Source of the DNA: Chiua virens
Lineage: Eukaryota; Basidiomycota; Agaricomycetes; Boletales; Boletaceae
Reading direction: 5' to 3'
Length of the DNA: 64,000 nucleotides
Assembly: GCA_019787685.1 (NCBI GenBank)
Contig: JAHNUO010000020.1
Location: 310,001-374,000, forward strand
Shown here in pieces: positions 44,200 through 55,159 of this stretch (position 1 is its first letter; each line of letters begins with the position of its first letter). The notes beneath the pieces are model-generated. The model made no database searches. It saw nothing but the letters and a program-made list of their open reading frames with translations, and had not been told where the DNA came from. A program made the position numbers and the translations under genes.

Positions 44200-45240
44200 G
44201 CGTGCTTGTGTCCTGCGGCTGCCGCCATGTAGAAATCCCATCAGCGACAGCGTACCAGAGGGCATGAGATGCCTAAGAAGCGTGAAAAGGGAAACCATTG
44301 CTGGGACACACGACGCATCGATGGTGGAATACACAATGCCGATGAAAAGCGACCACGACAGGTCCAATCTAGGTGATGCTTCGACAGAGGTTCGTGCGTC
44401 GACAGCGAGCGTAAGTTTCCTTAGTAACCGACATGTCTGCAGGAGACGGGTGATTCCATCCGGTGTGATCCCACCCGAGGTTTGCTGCCAGCCCCACGAC
44501 TGGTTGATGAGAAGATACTCCAGGTGCGGCCATGTGGAAGCCAGTTCCACCAGGACATTATCCATCAATCCTACCTTCTACCGGATAGTGAAATTCAGAC
44601 GACGCAGACTTTTGAACGCCACGAGAGGCCGCAGGTCGTCACCGACAAGTACGTCGGGACTGCCAGTGTAGGAAGAACAACCCGAAACAAGAAGCGGCCC
44701 CGCCGATTTGAACTCCATGATGGAGTTGCAGACGCCAGACATCTACAGAGCCTCCAGGAAAAAAGCGACGTTCAGTTTTGATGGAATATCTTAAATTTCG
44801 ACGGTCAATGGCGTGATAACAGGGAGCTGGATACGGACAAGTAACTTTGATACTGGGATCAAAGACCAGGAGTGTAATTCCAACACTTGCAACTTGTTGA
44901 AGCAGAGCGCGCTCGAGGAAGTCATGCGGTCTGGGAACATAGAATCCACTCTAAAACGGAGCTGAGTTAGGTCCGATACGCGAGACAACGCATCCATGTT
45001 CAAAGTGACCAGAGAACATACGATCCGAGGGATCTGCCCGCGGCAATGGAGTCGGAGACGACTCGGCTAATCACGGTCTCAGGATCCGGCATATATATGA
45101 TGAGTTGGAGACCCCCAGGAAAGGACTCGAGGTGATTCTCAAAGTGGAAGCCTGAGAGATTCGCAGGCTCGCCAAACGCGAACACATACGTGATAGAAAC
45201 CAGGGACGGCGCATCAGGAAAGCGGGCTTATAACGTTATC
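44200..45240 (-). pseudogene. F-box/LRR protein relic (C-terminal part)
   Basis: Minus-strand pieces in order: F-H-F-E-N-H-L-E-S-F-P-G (about 45150), S-D-L-T-Q-L-R-F-R-V-D followed by C-F-N-K-L-Q-V-L-E-L (about 44970-44860), and W-P-H-L-E-Y-L-L-I-N-Q followed by L-R-K-L-T-L-A-V-D (about 44545-44400). These are leucine-rich segments typical of agaricomycete F-box proteins. Stops lie between them and no F-box is seen; the 5' end abuts a repeat at 45250. It is a relic of a substrate-receptor gene. Confidence 0.55.
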
Positions 45241-45255
45241 GCTTGACGACTCTTG

Positions 45256-45330
45256 ATTGAATGGTTGAGCAGTTCTCCTCCAATCGCAGCTCTCAAAATC
45301 GACCAAGCGAGCCTTAGCGAAGTATTACAG
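45256..45330. repeat. Repeat shared with the flanks of the solo LTR at 32 kb
   Basis: It joins ttgattgaatggttgag (also at 32100) to cctccaatcgcagctct (also at 32729). In the 32 kb copy these two parts are separated by the solo LTR and a few bases, so this is close to the empty insertion site. Confidence 0.6.
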
Positions 45331-45527
45331 TTGTTGGAGATCGAGCATCGAGCATTAGTATAAACACGAGCAAACCAAGCTCGGCCTCACTGTGTCAAGG
45401 CAACAACTACAGATTACACATCTGAGTCGTCCAGAGACAATAGCAGCATGGTATATAAAATGTCGACCTGTATCAGGGGATCCTAATTCATAGTACACAG
45501 CCACCATTTCCATCTGGATCATCCACG

Positions 45528-46274
45528 ATGCCTACCATTGCTCCTCCATCATTTCCACCAACTACTTCTACTGCCGCACCCTCATCAGCTGCTGCACCCT
45601 CCATCCCAGTCTATGTCTCTATGCCTGTCACCCCCTTCACCAAATGTGAGAAACTTGACAATGGAAATTGGATTGTGTGGAAAATGCATATAATTGTTAT
45701 TCTACAACACAAAGGGGTTTGGGACGTTGTAACCAGTGATACTCCTCAGCCCTCCAACCCTCCAACTAACCCTGCCGTCATCCAATCTTGGACTGATCGT
45801 GATCTGGCAGCACGTGCCCAGATCCTCATCGCTCTCACAAATGAACAGGTACTCCATGTTGTCAACTGCAGCTCTGCAGCGCAGATGTGGCAAGTGCTCC
45901 GCACCATCCATGAGCCGTCACATGTCCATCTCGGGCAATACTCTGTCGGCATGCTCTGGCATATGCATGCTACTGAAGACATGGACATCGCAGAGCATGT
46001 TAATGAACTCACTCGCATTCGCCAGACTCTTTTGCAAAATGCGCAGTCCATATCTGATGCCAACTTCAAAAATATCCTCCTCAAGTCTGTCCCACGCTCT
46101 TGGGACCCCTTTATATCTGCATCTGGAAAAAAAAATCACGCCTGTAGTAACCTTATATTCTCTGCAGTCTACAAAGAACTTTGTAGTCAGTCGCATGCAT
46201 GTACTTACGCCAGACTACGACATAGCAAATATACTACATTGCATATACTGTGTGGGCAGAGTATCACTCAGTGA
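45528..46274 (+). mobile_element. Copia-type gag fragment
   Basis: The 248-codon frame opens with a Pro/Thr/Ala-rich leader. It then has the Copia gag pattern: L-D-N-G-N-W-I-V-W-K-M-H, W-T-D-R-D-L-A-A-R-A-Q-I, A-A-Q-M-W-Q-V-L-R, and later N-F-K-N-I-L-L-K-S-V-P. A TATATAAAA stretch lies at about 45452. The zinc knuckle and the whole pol region are missing, so it is a 5' fragment of a Ty1/Copia retrotransposon. Confidence 0.8.
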
Positions 46275-46599
46275 CCCTACAGAGAACCCTATTCATCGCA
46301 AGCATCTATGTATGACTGACAAAAGTGATGTCTAACGTGAGAGACTCAGACAAAGCTAGATGATATTGAATAGGGAAGAGGACAACGCCGTTTCGATTCT
46401 TTCAACTCTCTTCTACATCAGAGTCATTGCCCAAGGTATCTGGAGCGACAGACCACATCCTGTTGTCAATCAAAATTTCCTTGTCATCGAGTATCGGGTT
46501 GAAGTTTCTCATGGTCGTAAATGGGTCCTGATGATTTGAGTGGTGACTGGTACCGGGTGGTTCTCTGATTATCATTAGCTTCATGTTCAATCAATCTAA

Positions 46600-47474
46600 T
46601 GAAAACTCACTGTCTGCCTGCTGGCCTCCACCACCACACACTGAGTCAGATAAGTGCACACTAATTCCCAGTGGGATGTCTATCACAGTCACAGTATTGC
46701 TCAAAAATGCGGAAATCAATATGTCTATTGAGGAAAAAGTGTTGGCATTCGGCCAAAGCATGACTGCATGCCCATTGTGGATGGATGCCCCCCCCGTGGA
46801 AACTTCGGGGTCAAATGGCAGTGTTGAACGATGCATGACACAGCGAGGACTTTAGCATTTGGATGACGCTGCCTAGTTGAGCGGCTAACCATAAACATCT
46901 TGACATCATTGTTGTAAGTCTGAAGGGGCTTGAACCAGTGGATGTATGCAAGGGGGTGAGGGTAATTGCCTAGATGTGGTGGCAACCGAAAGATAGCACG
47001 GACTTCACCAACACGGAGGCCTGTAAGCACATCCATCAATATGCGTGTTGCGAGACTGCAAGGCCGTGAGCATAACATACCATGTAGACCACCATGTTGT
47101 CGTAGTTCCTTATCGACCTCAATGAGGACAGTATTGAATCTTGCTGGAGTTGCAGGCTTATGGACACCATTAGAACGCTGTGGGTGAGAGTGGATTCTGG
47201 AGTTCTTGTGTGCAGCATGTTCCAACGGGGGCATAGAGATGACCAAGTTGCTGAATATGTCAAAGCGGTCATTAATGTTTGGCTCAAAAAACTGACGACC
47301 TTGAGGTAAAGTTTGCACAAAAGCCTTCAGGGCTCCCAAGAAGCAGACAGCGCCATGATGTTGCTTTACATCAGCAAACCAGCCATACCCTGTGCAGATC
47401 TGTAGAGATGTACATAGTCTTACAGGCCATATAGTGAGGTACCTAGTATTCCAGATCCCCATAGATCTATCCAA
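46600..47474 (-). mobile_element. Plavaka/KDZ-type transposon C-terminal remnant
   Basis: The minus-strand frame 47474-46725 contains L-R-V-G-E-V-R-A-I-F-R-L-P-P-H, then P-L-A-Y-I-H-W-F, then V-S-R-S-T-R-x-R-x-x-N-A-K-V and H-L-T-P-K-F. This is the usual C-terminal pattern of large CACTA-like Plavaka proteins of mushrooms. The catalytic part is absent. Family call from pattern memory. Confidence 0.6.
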
Positions 47475-47888
47475 GTTCTGTGCACAATGAAATCAAATTA
47501 TCCTTGAATAAGAACCATATCACTGTGCAGACCACACAGATCTCACACATACTGTTGACAGGACCATAAGGAGGGCAAATAGTATCACAGATGTAATATT
47601 GTGGATCCTAACACAGCATACAACCACAATAGAAATGTACCAGGGATAACACAACAACTCGGAACCAAAACCTGCATTACCAAACCGTGACATGACCCAG
47701 ATCGAGCTCAATCTAGAATCGGGTGAAAATTGTCTTCAAATGCAATGATATTACCAGGGTCATTAGCAGGTACTCTACAAAAACATGTCAGAACATATAT
47801 TCAAGACAAATAAAACTTACCCAGCAGAATTTGCCCATTCGATTCTCAGCGCCCATGTTTTTGCAGTGTGCTTCGGATTTTCGTTTAT
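47475..47888. other. No gene seen
   Basis: Sequence between the Plavaka remnant and the 5' LTR; only short frames. Confidence 0.35.
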
Positions 47889-49062
47889 TGTCATATACCG
47901 CTCCGTTCTCCGTTCCTCCGGATATAACTCCGTTTCTCTTAGACGATAACTCCGGGTCGATCTCCCTCAGGACGCAACTCCGCTGAAGGTAATATATCCC
48001 GGCTGTAGTGCAATACTCAGGGGGATTGAAAGAAATAGAAAGAGGGTGAAGGAATGTGATTCCGTTCGACCCAGGGACAACACTGAGTTGGTGAACAACA
48101 AATAATGGTTTTTGAGTAGTCCAAGATGAATCCGGGGCGAATCCGGATTAAAACGGATAGAAAGGCGGACACGGCAGTCTGAATCCGGATCGATAAAACA
48201 CGAGGAGAGCGAGAGAAAACGAACGTCGACTGAAAACGATGTGAGACAGATGCACACGGGCAAAAGCTACTGTATTTTGTCAATACAGTGAATTTATAGT
48301 CCTCGGGAATACCCTCAGACTTGTCCTAAGTAAGGATAATAATAAAAAAAGAAGGTTTTTGTACGGTATAAAGTTCGAGAGGCACCCGAACGTCCCTGCA
48401 AGGGCTGCATGACATGGTCTAGCCAATGCTAAGTACGAATAAGGAGCATCAAAAATAAAATAAAAGAGTCCAAGGCAAATCAGGCGTGGATACAGCAATC
48501 CGGATGAGTTCGCACAAGCAGACAGATCAGGATCGGGATCGGGTGACGACAGGGTGCGGAAACATGCTATGCGAGCACAGGGAATACCTATTCCCTACAC
48601 CGCGACCCTGGACCTCTGTTACGTACATATGTCTCCTCTTTTATTTTAGTACATAACCTGTGTCTCGCTTACGAGCACAGCTCCGGCTTTCTCAGTACCC
48701 AACTTACCTCTGGCTATGTAGTTTCCCGATCTTCCATCTTACTCAGTTCTTACCAACTCCGTTACTAATCTCCATTCCACTCCGAGTATATAAACTGTAG
48801 TACCCTGACTGTGTACCCTTAGTCTGAATATTAGTTTATTGTACGACTCACTCCAAACACTCCGTAAGACCTTGACAGTCTTTACTCCGTTCGACTCCAC
48901 TTTATGTGTTGAGTCATATATCTACCTCCGTTCTCCGCACATCTGACATATAGGGACAGACTGTGACAAGGGTGCACCACATACGGTGAAGCCAAGTCCC
49001 GTCCGACGTTACAACTCCGGAGATCTGGAGTTGGCTACCTCCGAGTCACACGGTCTCTAACA
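47889..49062 (+). mobile_element. 5' LTR, family A, interrupted by a nested solo LTR
   Basis: The LTR starts TGTCATATAC and ends CTAACA. Without the nested insertion (47984-48599 plus one 4-bp duplication) it is about 554 bp and matches the solo LTR at 32123 and the truncated 3' LTR at 52251. It has a TATATAAAC motif near 48787. Confidence 0.88.
47984..48599 (-). mobile_element. Nested solo LTR, family B
   Basis: The 616-bp LTR, read on the minus strand, begins TGTAGGGAAT and ends TACCTTCA. It is flanked by a 4-bp target duplication CCGC (47980-47983 and 48600-48603); the unoccupied 3' LTR has a single CCGC at this site. It is nearly identical to the LTR at 59938-60554. A CTATAAATTC TATA-like stretch lies near 48293 in that orientation. 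Confidence 0.92.
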
Positions 49063-49309
49063 GTATATTCAGACTGCTCCTTGTCATCAGTCACCTCATG
49101 ACCTATGCCCTCTCACACCTGCCCTCAGACCAGTACTACTGGTATCTCTACCTTGAACCTATCTGACACTACCCGCATCCAATCCCTCAGAAACCTCCTC
49201 AGTCGCTGATGAACTCCTGAAGTCATCGAAGATTTCCGAGGTTTCTCCACTCGACTTATCGCATCCTCTGCCTCTCGAGCACCCGTATTCCTGGGTGCAT
49301 GAACTCCGT

Positions 49310-50349
49310 CTTCCCGTAATCAATCTCCGAGTATTCCGGGCTCCTCCAGGGGACATCCCTCTGATGAGCCCAACTCTGGAGATGACTTCTCTGACCCTGA
49401 AACCGAACTTGCCTCTGATGATACCTATGGGCGATTGACAAATGCAATACAAAGTCTCACTCACGCCTCTCGTCACCCCTCCTCTAGCTCCTCCCCTCAC
49501 ACTAAAGTCAGAGAACCTGATCAGTTTGATGGGACAAGCCCCCGCAAACTCCGAGTCTTTCTCGTTCAATGCGAGTTGAACTTCCAGGACTGTCCCAAGG
49601 CTTTCCGCTCAGACCGTGCCAAAGTCACATTTGCACTGTCTTATCTGAAAGGAATTGCCCTTGAATGGTTTGAACCCGACCTCCTCAAATCTGACCCCTC
49701 CGTCTCCCGTCCCCTCTGGAAAGATCACTACACCGACTTCGTTCTGGAACTCCAGATGAACTTTGGTCCGCACAATCTGGTCGGAGACGCGGAGTACGAA
49801 CTCCGAGATCTGTCCATGAGTAATGGACAAAGGATCAACAAATATGTAGTTGAGTTTAACCGCTTAGCTGCTCAAGTCCATGGTTATGGAGAAGGTGCTC
49901 TCCATACCCATTTCTACAATGGTCTGCCAAACTGCATCAAAGATGAAATCTCTTGTGTAGGCAAACCCCCAAGGCTCTCTGAAATGCGTTACATGGCGCA
50001 AGCTATCGATGCTCGCCATTGGGAGCACAACTCCGAGATTAATCGCGCCTCCGCGCAATCCTCCAGAAACTCTGCATCCGCATCACCTCCTATCTCCGAA
50101 TCCGACCAAGAATATGACTCCGACGACTCCGTCTAGTCTACCTCCACACCCCAAGAACCTGAATCACCACTCGGTGAAGACGGTAAACTCACCTCCGTCA
50201 AACGTCAGAGACATTTCGACCTCTTCTTATGTATGTTCTGTGGCCTCCCAGGACATAAGGCTAAGGACTGCCCCAAGTCCACTTCTCGCTCTGCGAAGCC
50301 CCGTGCTACACGAGCAACTCCGGCATCCTCCTCCGAGGACACCGACTAA
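49310..50349 (+). pseudogene. Ty3-like gag with zinc knuckle, one nonsense codon
   Basis: The frame encodes a Retrotrans_gag domain: F-D-G-T-S-P-R-K-L-R-V-F-L, then A-L-S-Y-L-K-G-I-A-L-E-W-F, then L-R-D-L-S-M...V-E-F-N-R-L-A-A, about residues 45-190 of the open part. It hits TAG at 50134-50136. The same frame then continues to TAA 50347-50349 with a C-x2-C-x4-H-x4-C zinc knuckle (about 50238-50280). The stop most likely replaces CAG, a C-to-T change. The N-terminus has no good ATG before 49435 (itself a weak start), so it is also damaged. No protease, RT or integrase follows. Confidence 0.8.
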
Positions 50350-51114
50350 GCCTCCGACCCCTGACTCTGTGTATTCTGAAGGAGCGTTACCTTCTACTGC
50401 ACAACAAGGAGTATATTCAGAACCAACGCATCCAGTCTTTTCGACACCCTGGACCTCATGAACTTCAGTTTATGTTGTCACCTCCCTTCTTCTTTTCACC
50501 CCGAGAGAGTTCGAGGACATGATTCTTCACCTCGATACTCCCTACCCCTCCACTCCCCAGAACTCTGTTTACCCCAACTCTCATACCTGACCTCCTCATA
50601 ACTCCTCTGACCTTACCCTATGATCACTCTGACCGCACTTCATGCACCTCCGTTGGGTCCCCCTGTTCTCTTGATTCTTGGATACCACTGATCCACTTGC
50701 TAACACTCCGTTGAGTGACAAGTTATGGACAGTAACTTTTTCTGTTCACCTGAACATGGACGCCAACACATATGAGCTCGACTCTGCGCCTTTGGGTGTT
50801 CCCTCTGGCAACTCCGGCTACTACTCCGATCCTCTAGGTTACTCCGGTCATCCCTCCTCCTGCTCGACATCAAAAACCCATGGAACCTCAGCGACGTATA
50901 CCGTTCTTTCCTGGATTACTTTGAAAGGCACTCACATCCCTCCTCCTTTGTACCCCGAACTCCCTCCGTCCACCTCCGCTGCTAGACACTGGGATGTCTA
51001 GCCTAAGAGGGGGATATGGACCTCCCGTTCCCCACACTTCCATCTCTGCTCACTCCATTTTCCTCCGAGAATCGTATCTTGTTGCTTTTTGCAACTTCAT
51101 AAGTACATTCTATT
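50350..51114. other. Internal non-coding part of the family A element
   Basis: Ser/Pro-rich short frames but no pol domain. The pol region has been deleted, or this is a non-autonomous derivative. Confidence 0.45.
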
Positions 51115-52061
51115 CTACTCTACTTCTCCCTCCGCATCCGCCGAGTCACCCATCTCCACCTCCGTGCCCATCTCCACAAGCTCCTTTTCGCCCACCTCCA
51201 CATCGACATCCTCATCATCTGACTCCTCCGACTTCGCTCCGTACACCTCCTCCACCTTCAGCTCCACGAGCCTCGATAACAGAGCGTTCTGGTAATCCAG
51301 ATGCCTGTTTTGTGACCTCATCGCCGCTTGGAGATCCCTTACGGCCTCCGTCATCTGCTTCGCAACTCCCGCCCACGACTCCGCCGCCTGCATGAATGTC
51401 TCCGGAAGAGACGAGACCTGAGCCCTGCTCGGACCAGCGGACGACGACTCGGTCCTCGCCTTCTTCTTCGACTTCGGCACCTCCTCCGATTCCTCCACCC
51501 ATTTCCTCCGGCGCACCCTCTTCTCCGTCACCTCCTCTCCGGGCCTCTCGCACTTCACCTTGGCATCTCGACAAGGCTCGCAAGCCGTCGACTTCCTCCC
51601 TGCGCCCAGTATGCACTCCAGGCCTCGGTCCTCGCACCTAGTGCATGCCTCCCACTCCGACCCACGCGCCTTCTCCTTCTCCTTGCCCTTCTCCTTGGGA
51701 GCACTCTGCTCCGCATGGACCTCCTCGGCCTAGTAACTCTGTCAGCTCTGGAAGCCAGACATTGTGAACCACTCACCCTTTTCTTGGCCTCCTCGACCTC
51801 TCATGCCTCGCACTCCTCCGCTTTCCTCTGCTCCTCCACAGCCCTCCTCGCTTTCTCTGCCTCCTCTGCCTTGTGCCTCGCCTCTTCAGCCTTGTGTGCC
51901 TCCTCAGCTTCCTCCGCCTTCCTCCGTTCCTCCGCTTCTCTCCGAACCTTCATCTGTCGTCGCTGCTCTGTCGCCTTCGCGTCAAACAGCTCGTCACTGT
52001 CATCATCGCACTCCTTGAGACGCGCGTCGTCCCACTCCTTGATGTTGCAGATATCGGACAT
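51115..52061 (-). pseudogene. Antisense ORF of the LTR element: coiled coil + C6 cluster
   Basis: Exons 52061-51777 and 51729-51115 (47-bp intron, GTGAGT...ACTAG) join in phase to 299 codons opposite to gag. The first 95 codons are an E/A/K/R-rich coiled coil. The second exon has a six-cysteine cluster, C-x2-C-x6-C-x10-C-x2-C-x5-C, then a basic stretch (R-V-R-R-R-K-W) and a second helical region before an acidic end. The cluster could bind zinc and DNA. Codon 87 is TGA where CGA would fit (51803-51801), the only break seen. Similar antisense ORFs occur in mushroom Ty3-type elements; function unknown. Confidence 0.72.
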
Positions 52062-52250
52062 GGTTGGAATTAATGGTTAAGGAATGAAACAGCCATCCGC
52101 CGGACTTATATACAGAGCACGTCACCCACACTCCGAATTCAAACTCCACACATCTGTCACCTCCACTCGCGCTTTGTTCGCGCTTTGACTCTGCTTGACT
52201 ATTGTTCCTCGCTAAAGGCCTTCAAGGGTTCAGGCCTAAAAGGGGGATAC

Positions 52251-52420
52251 TGTGATATACCGCTCCGTTCTCCGTTCCTCCGGATATAACTCCGTTTCTC
52301 TTAGACGATAACTCCGGGTCGATCTCCCTCAGGACACAACTCCGCGACCCCGGACCTCCGTTACGTACATATGTCTCCTCTTTTATTTTTGTACATAACC
52401 TGTGTCTCACTTATGAGCAC
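52251..52420 (+). mobile_element. 3' LTR, family A, truncated
   Basis: The first 170 bp of the LTR are kept, starting TGATATACCG (two bases shorter than the 5' copy near the start). Homology stops at gagcac (52420), exactly where a DUF6532 coding sequence begins on the other strand. Confidence 0.85.
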
Positions 52421-55100
52421 GGAATAACCTTGATACTCGAACTTGCAATCCTCCCTAGTTCCGGTAGATGTATACTTGTCGATTGCAGCCCAAAGCTTTC
52501 AAAAAAGTACGTAGGAATTTTCCCAAAACATAAATATCAATGTAGTACATACTGCAGTTGCTGCCAAACACACCATCACTTGAGGAACCTCACCAGCAAA
52601 AACATCAGGGAAGGCAACAACCAATGATGAAGAACTGTTGTAGAAGAATGAAAGGATGAGAGCACTTAGCATGGGGGCTGCCATATTGTTGGTGGATCCC
52701 TACGACGAGTGTCAGTCACAAACCGAAACAACACATTGACATACCTCTTCATCTATACCATTGAAGGTAAAAGTTGAGCCTCGTACCAAGGCCTGGGCTT
52801 GGGCTTTATTCTCTGCAGCAGGACGATCTTCACCCAACGAATAAAAACGTGGCACGATCTTGCAGGCCTTGTTTTTGAGTGTTGAGCGCCACGTCATCAT
52901 GGCTTCCCAAAGCTATTGATATCATCAGAACATGTGAATATTACCAACCGTATCACTTACCAGAGTGGACAAGTCTCTCCAATAGTGTGGCCAATACCCT
53001 GTGGTGTGTAGAAGTTGGAAATGAACGGTTATCAATAACCATCGTAGTCGTATGTACCTTGCGGAACATTCGCTGTTTCAGCCAGTGCTTCATTAAAATA
53101 CTCCGCGGCCTTCCCATCAAGGAACTCGATGTGTGACATGAACGGGTTGACAGAAGAAGAGTCACACTGTGCGATCAGCTTTGCATGTTCAATTACAGGC
53201 CAGAAGGTGACGGGGTAAGCACGGAGTTTAGTTGGATTGCCATCCAGCGGTCCTGTGGGGACATTGAGAGCCGGTACTTGAGGTGGGATGGATGGACCAT
53301 GAGATGGAACAGACACGTCTTGAGAGGGTACCAACGACACCTCGGAGGAAGCCTGAGAAGAAACGACAGAGGTCTGAGATGGTACAGGCAGGACACGGGA
53401 AGCAACGGGAAAGGCTGGGGATGGGACGGAAGACGCAGCCAATGGTGCATTAGGATCATGACGATGCTTATATTTTTGTTGTTGGAGCTGGATACCGCGA
53501 AGGGCCGTTGGATGTGGAGGACAAGGGAAATGGTTACGTTGATGGTGCTCATTCACCATGTCATGAACCCCAACATCGGAATATTCTTCTGAATCAATAA
53601 AATCGGATATATAGGTATGAATAGTTAGCATTAGCCTATCTTTCTATACATGACGCAGCTCACCTGCAATGTGATTTTCAGGAATGCGGCGAGCATGGTT
53701 GTCCGAGTGACTATGGTGCCGTTCCTCCGCGAGCAAGACAGGATCTGTTAGTATGTTGAGTAATTTACTCATCGCGACACGATGAGGTACCTATGTCACA
53801 ATCATCCGGGATGTGGCGAGCGTTTGGCCCTAAGACGACAGGCTATCGCTGAGGTCACTCTAGACATTCACACACTTACCTCGAAGTCCCTTCTTGGCTT
53901 CTCGTTCGTCTTCGTCAGGGGAGATCTCATCAATGTTAATGGATGACTCATCTGGTTGATGATCGTCAAAACTTGGTGAGGGAACTACAAACCATAAAGA
54001 TCCTTACCATCCATACGTGCATCTTTTGAACCATCCTCAACGCTGTCGGTCCGGTAGGATGGTGGATGTTCTGGCACCATGTCAAAAGAGTAATGTGATT
54101 GTTGGTTCAATTCTTCCAAGCTGTGCACAGAGTAAGTTCTCATCAAAGGTAAATGGACTCGTTGTATCGCTTGCGAAGAACCAAGAGAATGATGAAGTCC
54201 GACTACAGAGCTACTCTGAGACAATGGCGCTGTGGATCCACCACGGGAGGACGGCATGACGGAGCCACCACGAGAGGGTGCAACAGAACCACTGCAAGAA
54301 GGGGATCTGGAATCGGTGTAGGATGGGGTGCTGAAGGCACCACCAGAACTAGAACGACGGATAGTCAGAATGATCGAACCATGTTGAGCAGCAGTGGAAA
54401 CTAGAGGCAGGGGACCAGAGTACTTCAAGTTGTCTGAGGCTGTTAAAGGAGCATCTAACATACTCGAGTGAAGCAGCTGTCGGTGGCTCATAACGGATTT
54501 CTCTTCAAAGGAACTGTTGAAACCAAAGCACAAGTTCTCCAACGATTCTTGATAGGTCGGTAGAGGTGCAGTATGGACGCTAGGGTGTACCTAACAGTGT
54601 AAAGAGTCACTGAAGTTAGCTAGCTAGATGAAGGATAATAGTACTTTGCACACCACACCACCAGAAGACTCCTTCGAAACTCAAGATCCCACATCTAGAG
54701 CCAACGGGGCCATAGGGTTCATCGGTTCGTTCGTAGTCACAGTCGCAAGCTTGGATGCCTTATCGGACATCTGGGTTTGGATGCATTCTATGTTTTGCAG
54801 CTGAGCTTTCTGTCTGCCCTTCCCGATGTTCGATCTGGAAGATCGACGAGGTGCAGCATTGAAACCTGTGCACGATAGTCACCAGTCACTATCAACAAAC
54901 TCAGAAGAATGTTGTCTGATACCTTCGTGATCGGAGACGATTGCTTTTACTTTTTTACGAGCGTCAATAGCCCCCTGGGCATCTTCATTCAACATTTGAG
55001 ACGTGTGTTTTTGCAGCGACATAGCCAATTTTGCCATTGATGAATGAGAAACGAAGAGACTCAGAGGTAGAATGATGGAGGGGGTGGAGGAGATGTCAAT
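52421..55100 (-). pseudogene. DUF6532 protein gene, 3'-truncated
   Basis: Minus-strand exons, in order: M-A-K-L-A-M-S-L-Q helix (about 55040-54910), P-R-R-S-S-R-S-N-I-G-K-G-R (about 54855-54680), a Ser/Pro-rich part (54542-53985), then the DUF6532 domain. That domain reads Y-P-V-T-F-W-P-V-I-E-H-A-K-L (about 53220), T-W-R-S-T-L-K-N-K-A (about 52895), P-D-V-F-A-G-E-V-P-Q-V-M-V-C-L-A-A-T-A (about 52560), and after an intron L-W-A-A-I-D-K-Y, which runs into the LTR at 52420. Introns are about 50-60 bp; exact borders are not all resolved. DUF6532 proteins are numerous and repeat-associated in mushrooms and have no known role. The extreme C-terminus is lost. Confidence 0.7.
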
Positions 55101-55159
55101 GAAGGCACAACTAGAAACAGTCATGGCATGAGATTTATGTAGCCACATCGCCAACATGA

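Noticed and set aside
50350..52250. Reverse transcriptase or integrase in the family A element
   Set aside because: No Y-x-D-D, RNase H or D-D-E pattern in any frame; pol is absent.
53185..53592. A 135-codon plus-strand Trp/Arg/Gly-rich frame
   Set aside because: It is the complement of the Pro/Ser-rich DUF6532 exon on the minus strand.
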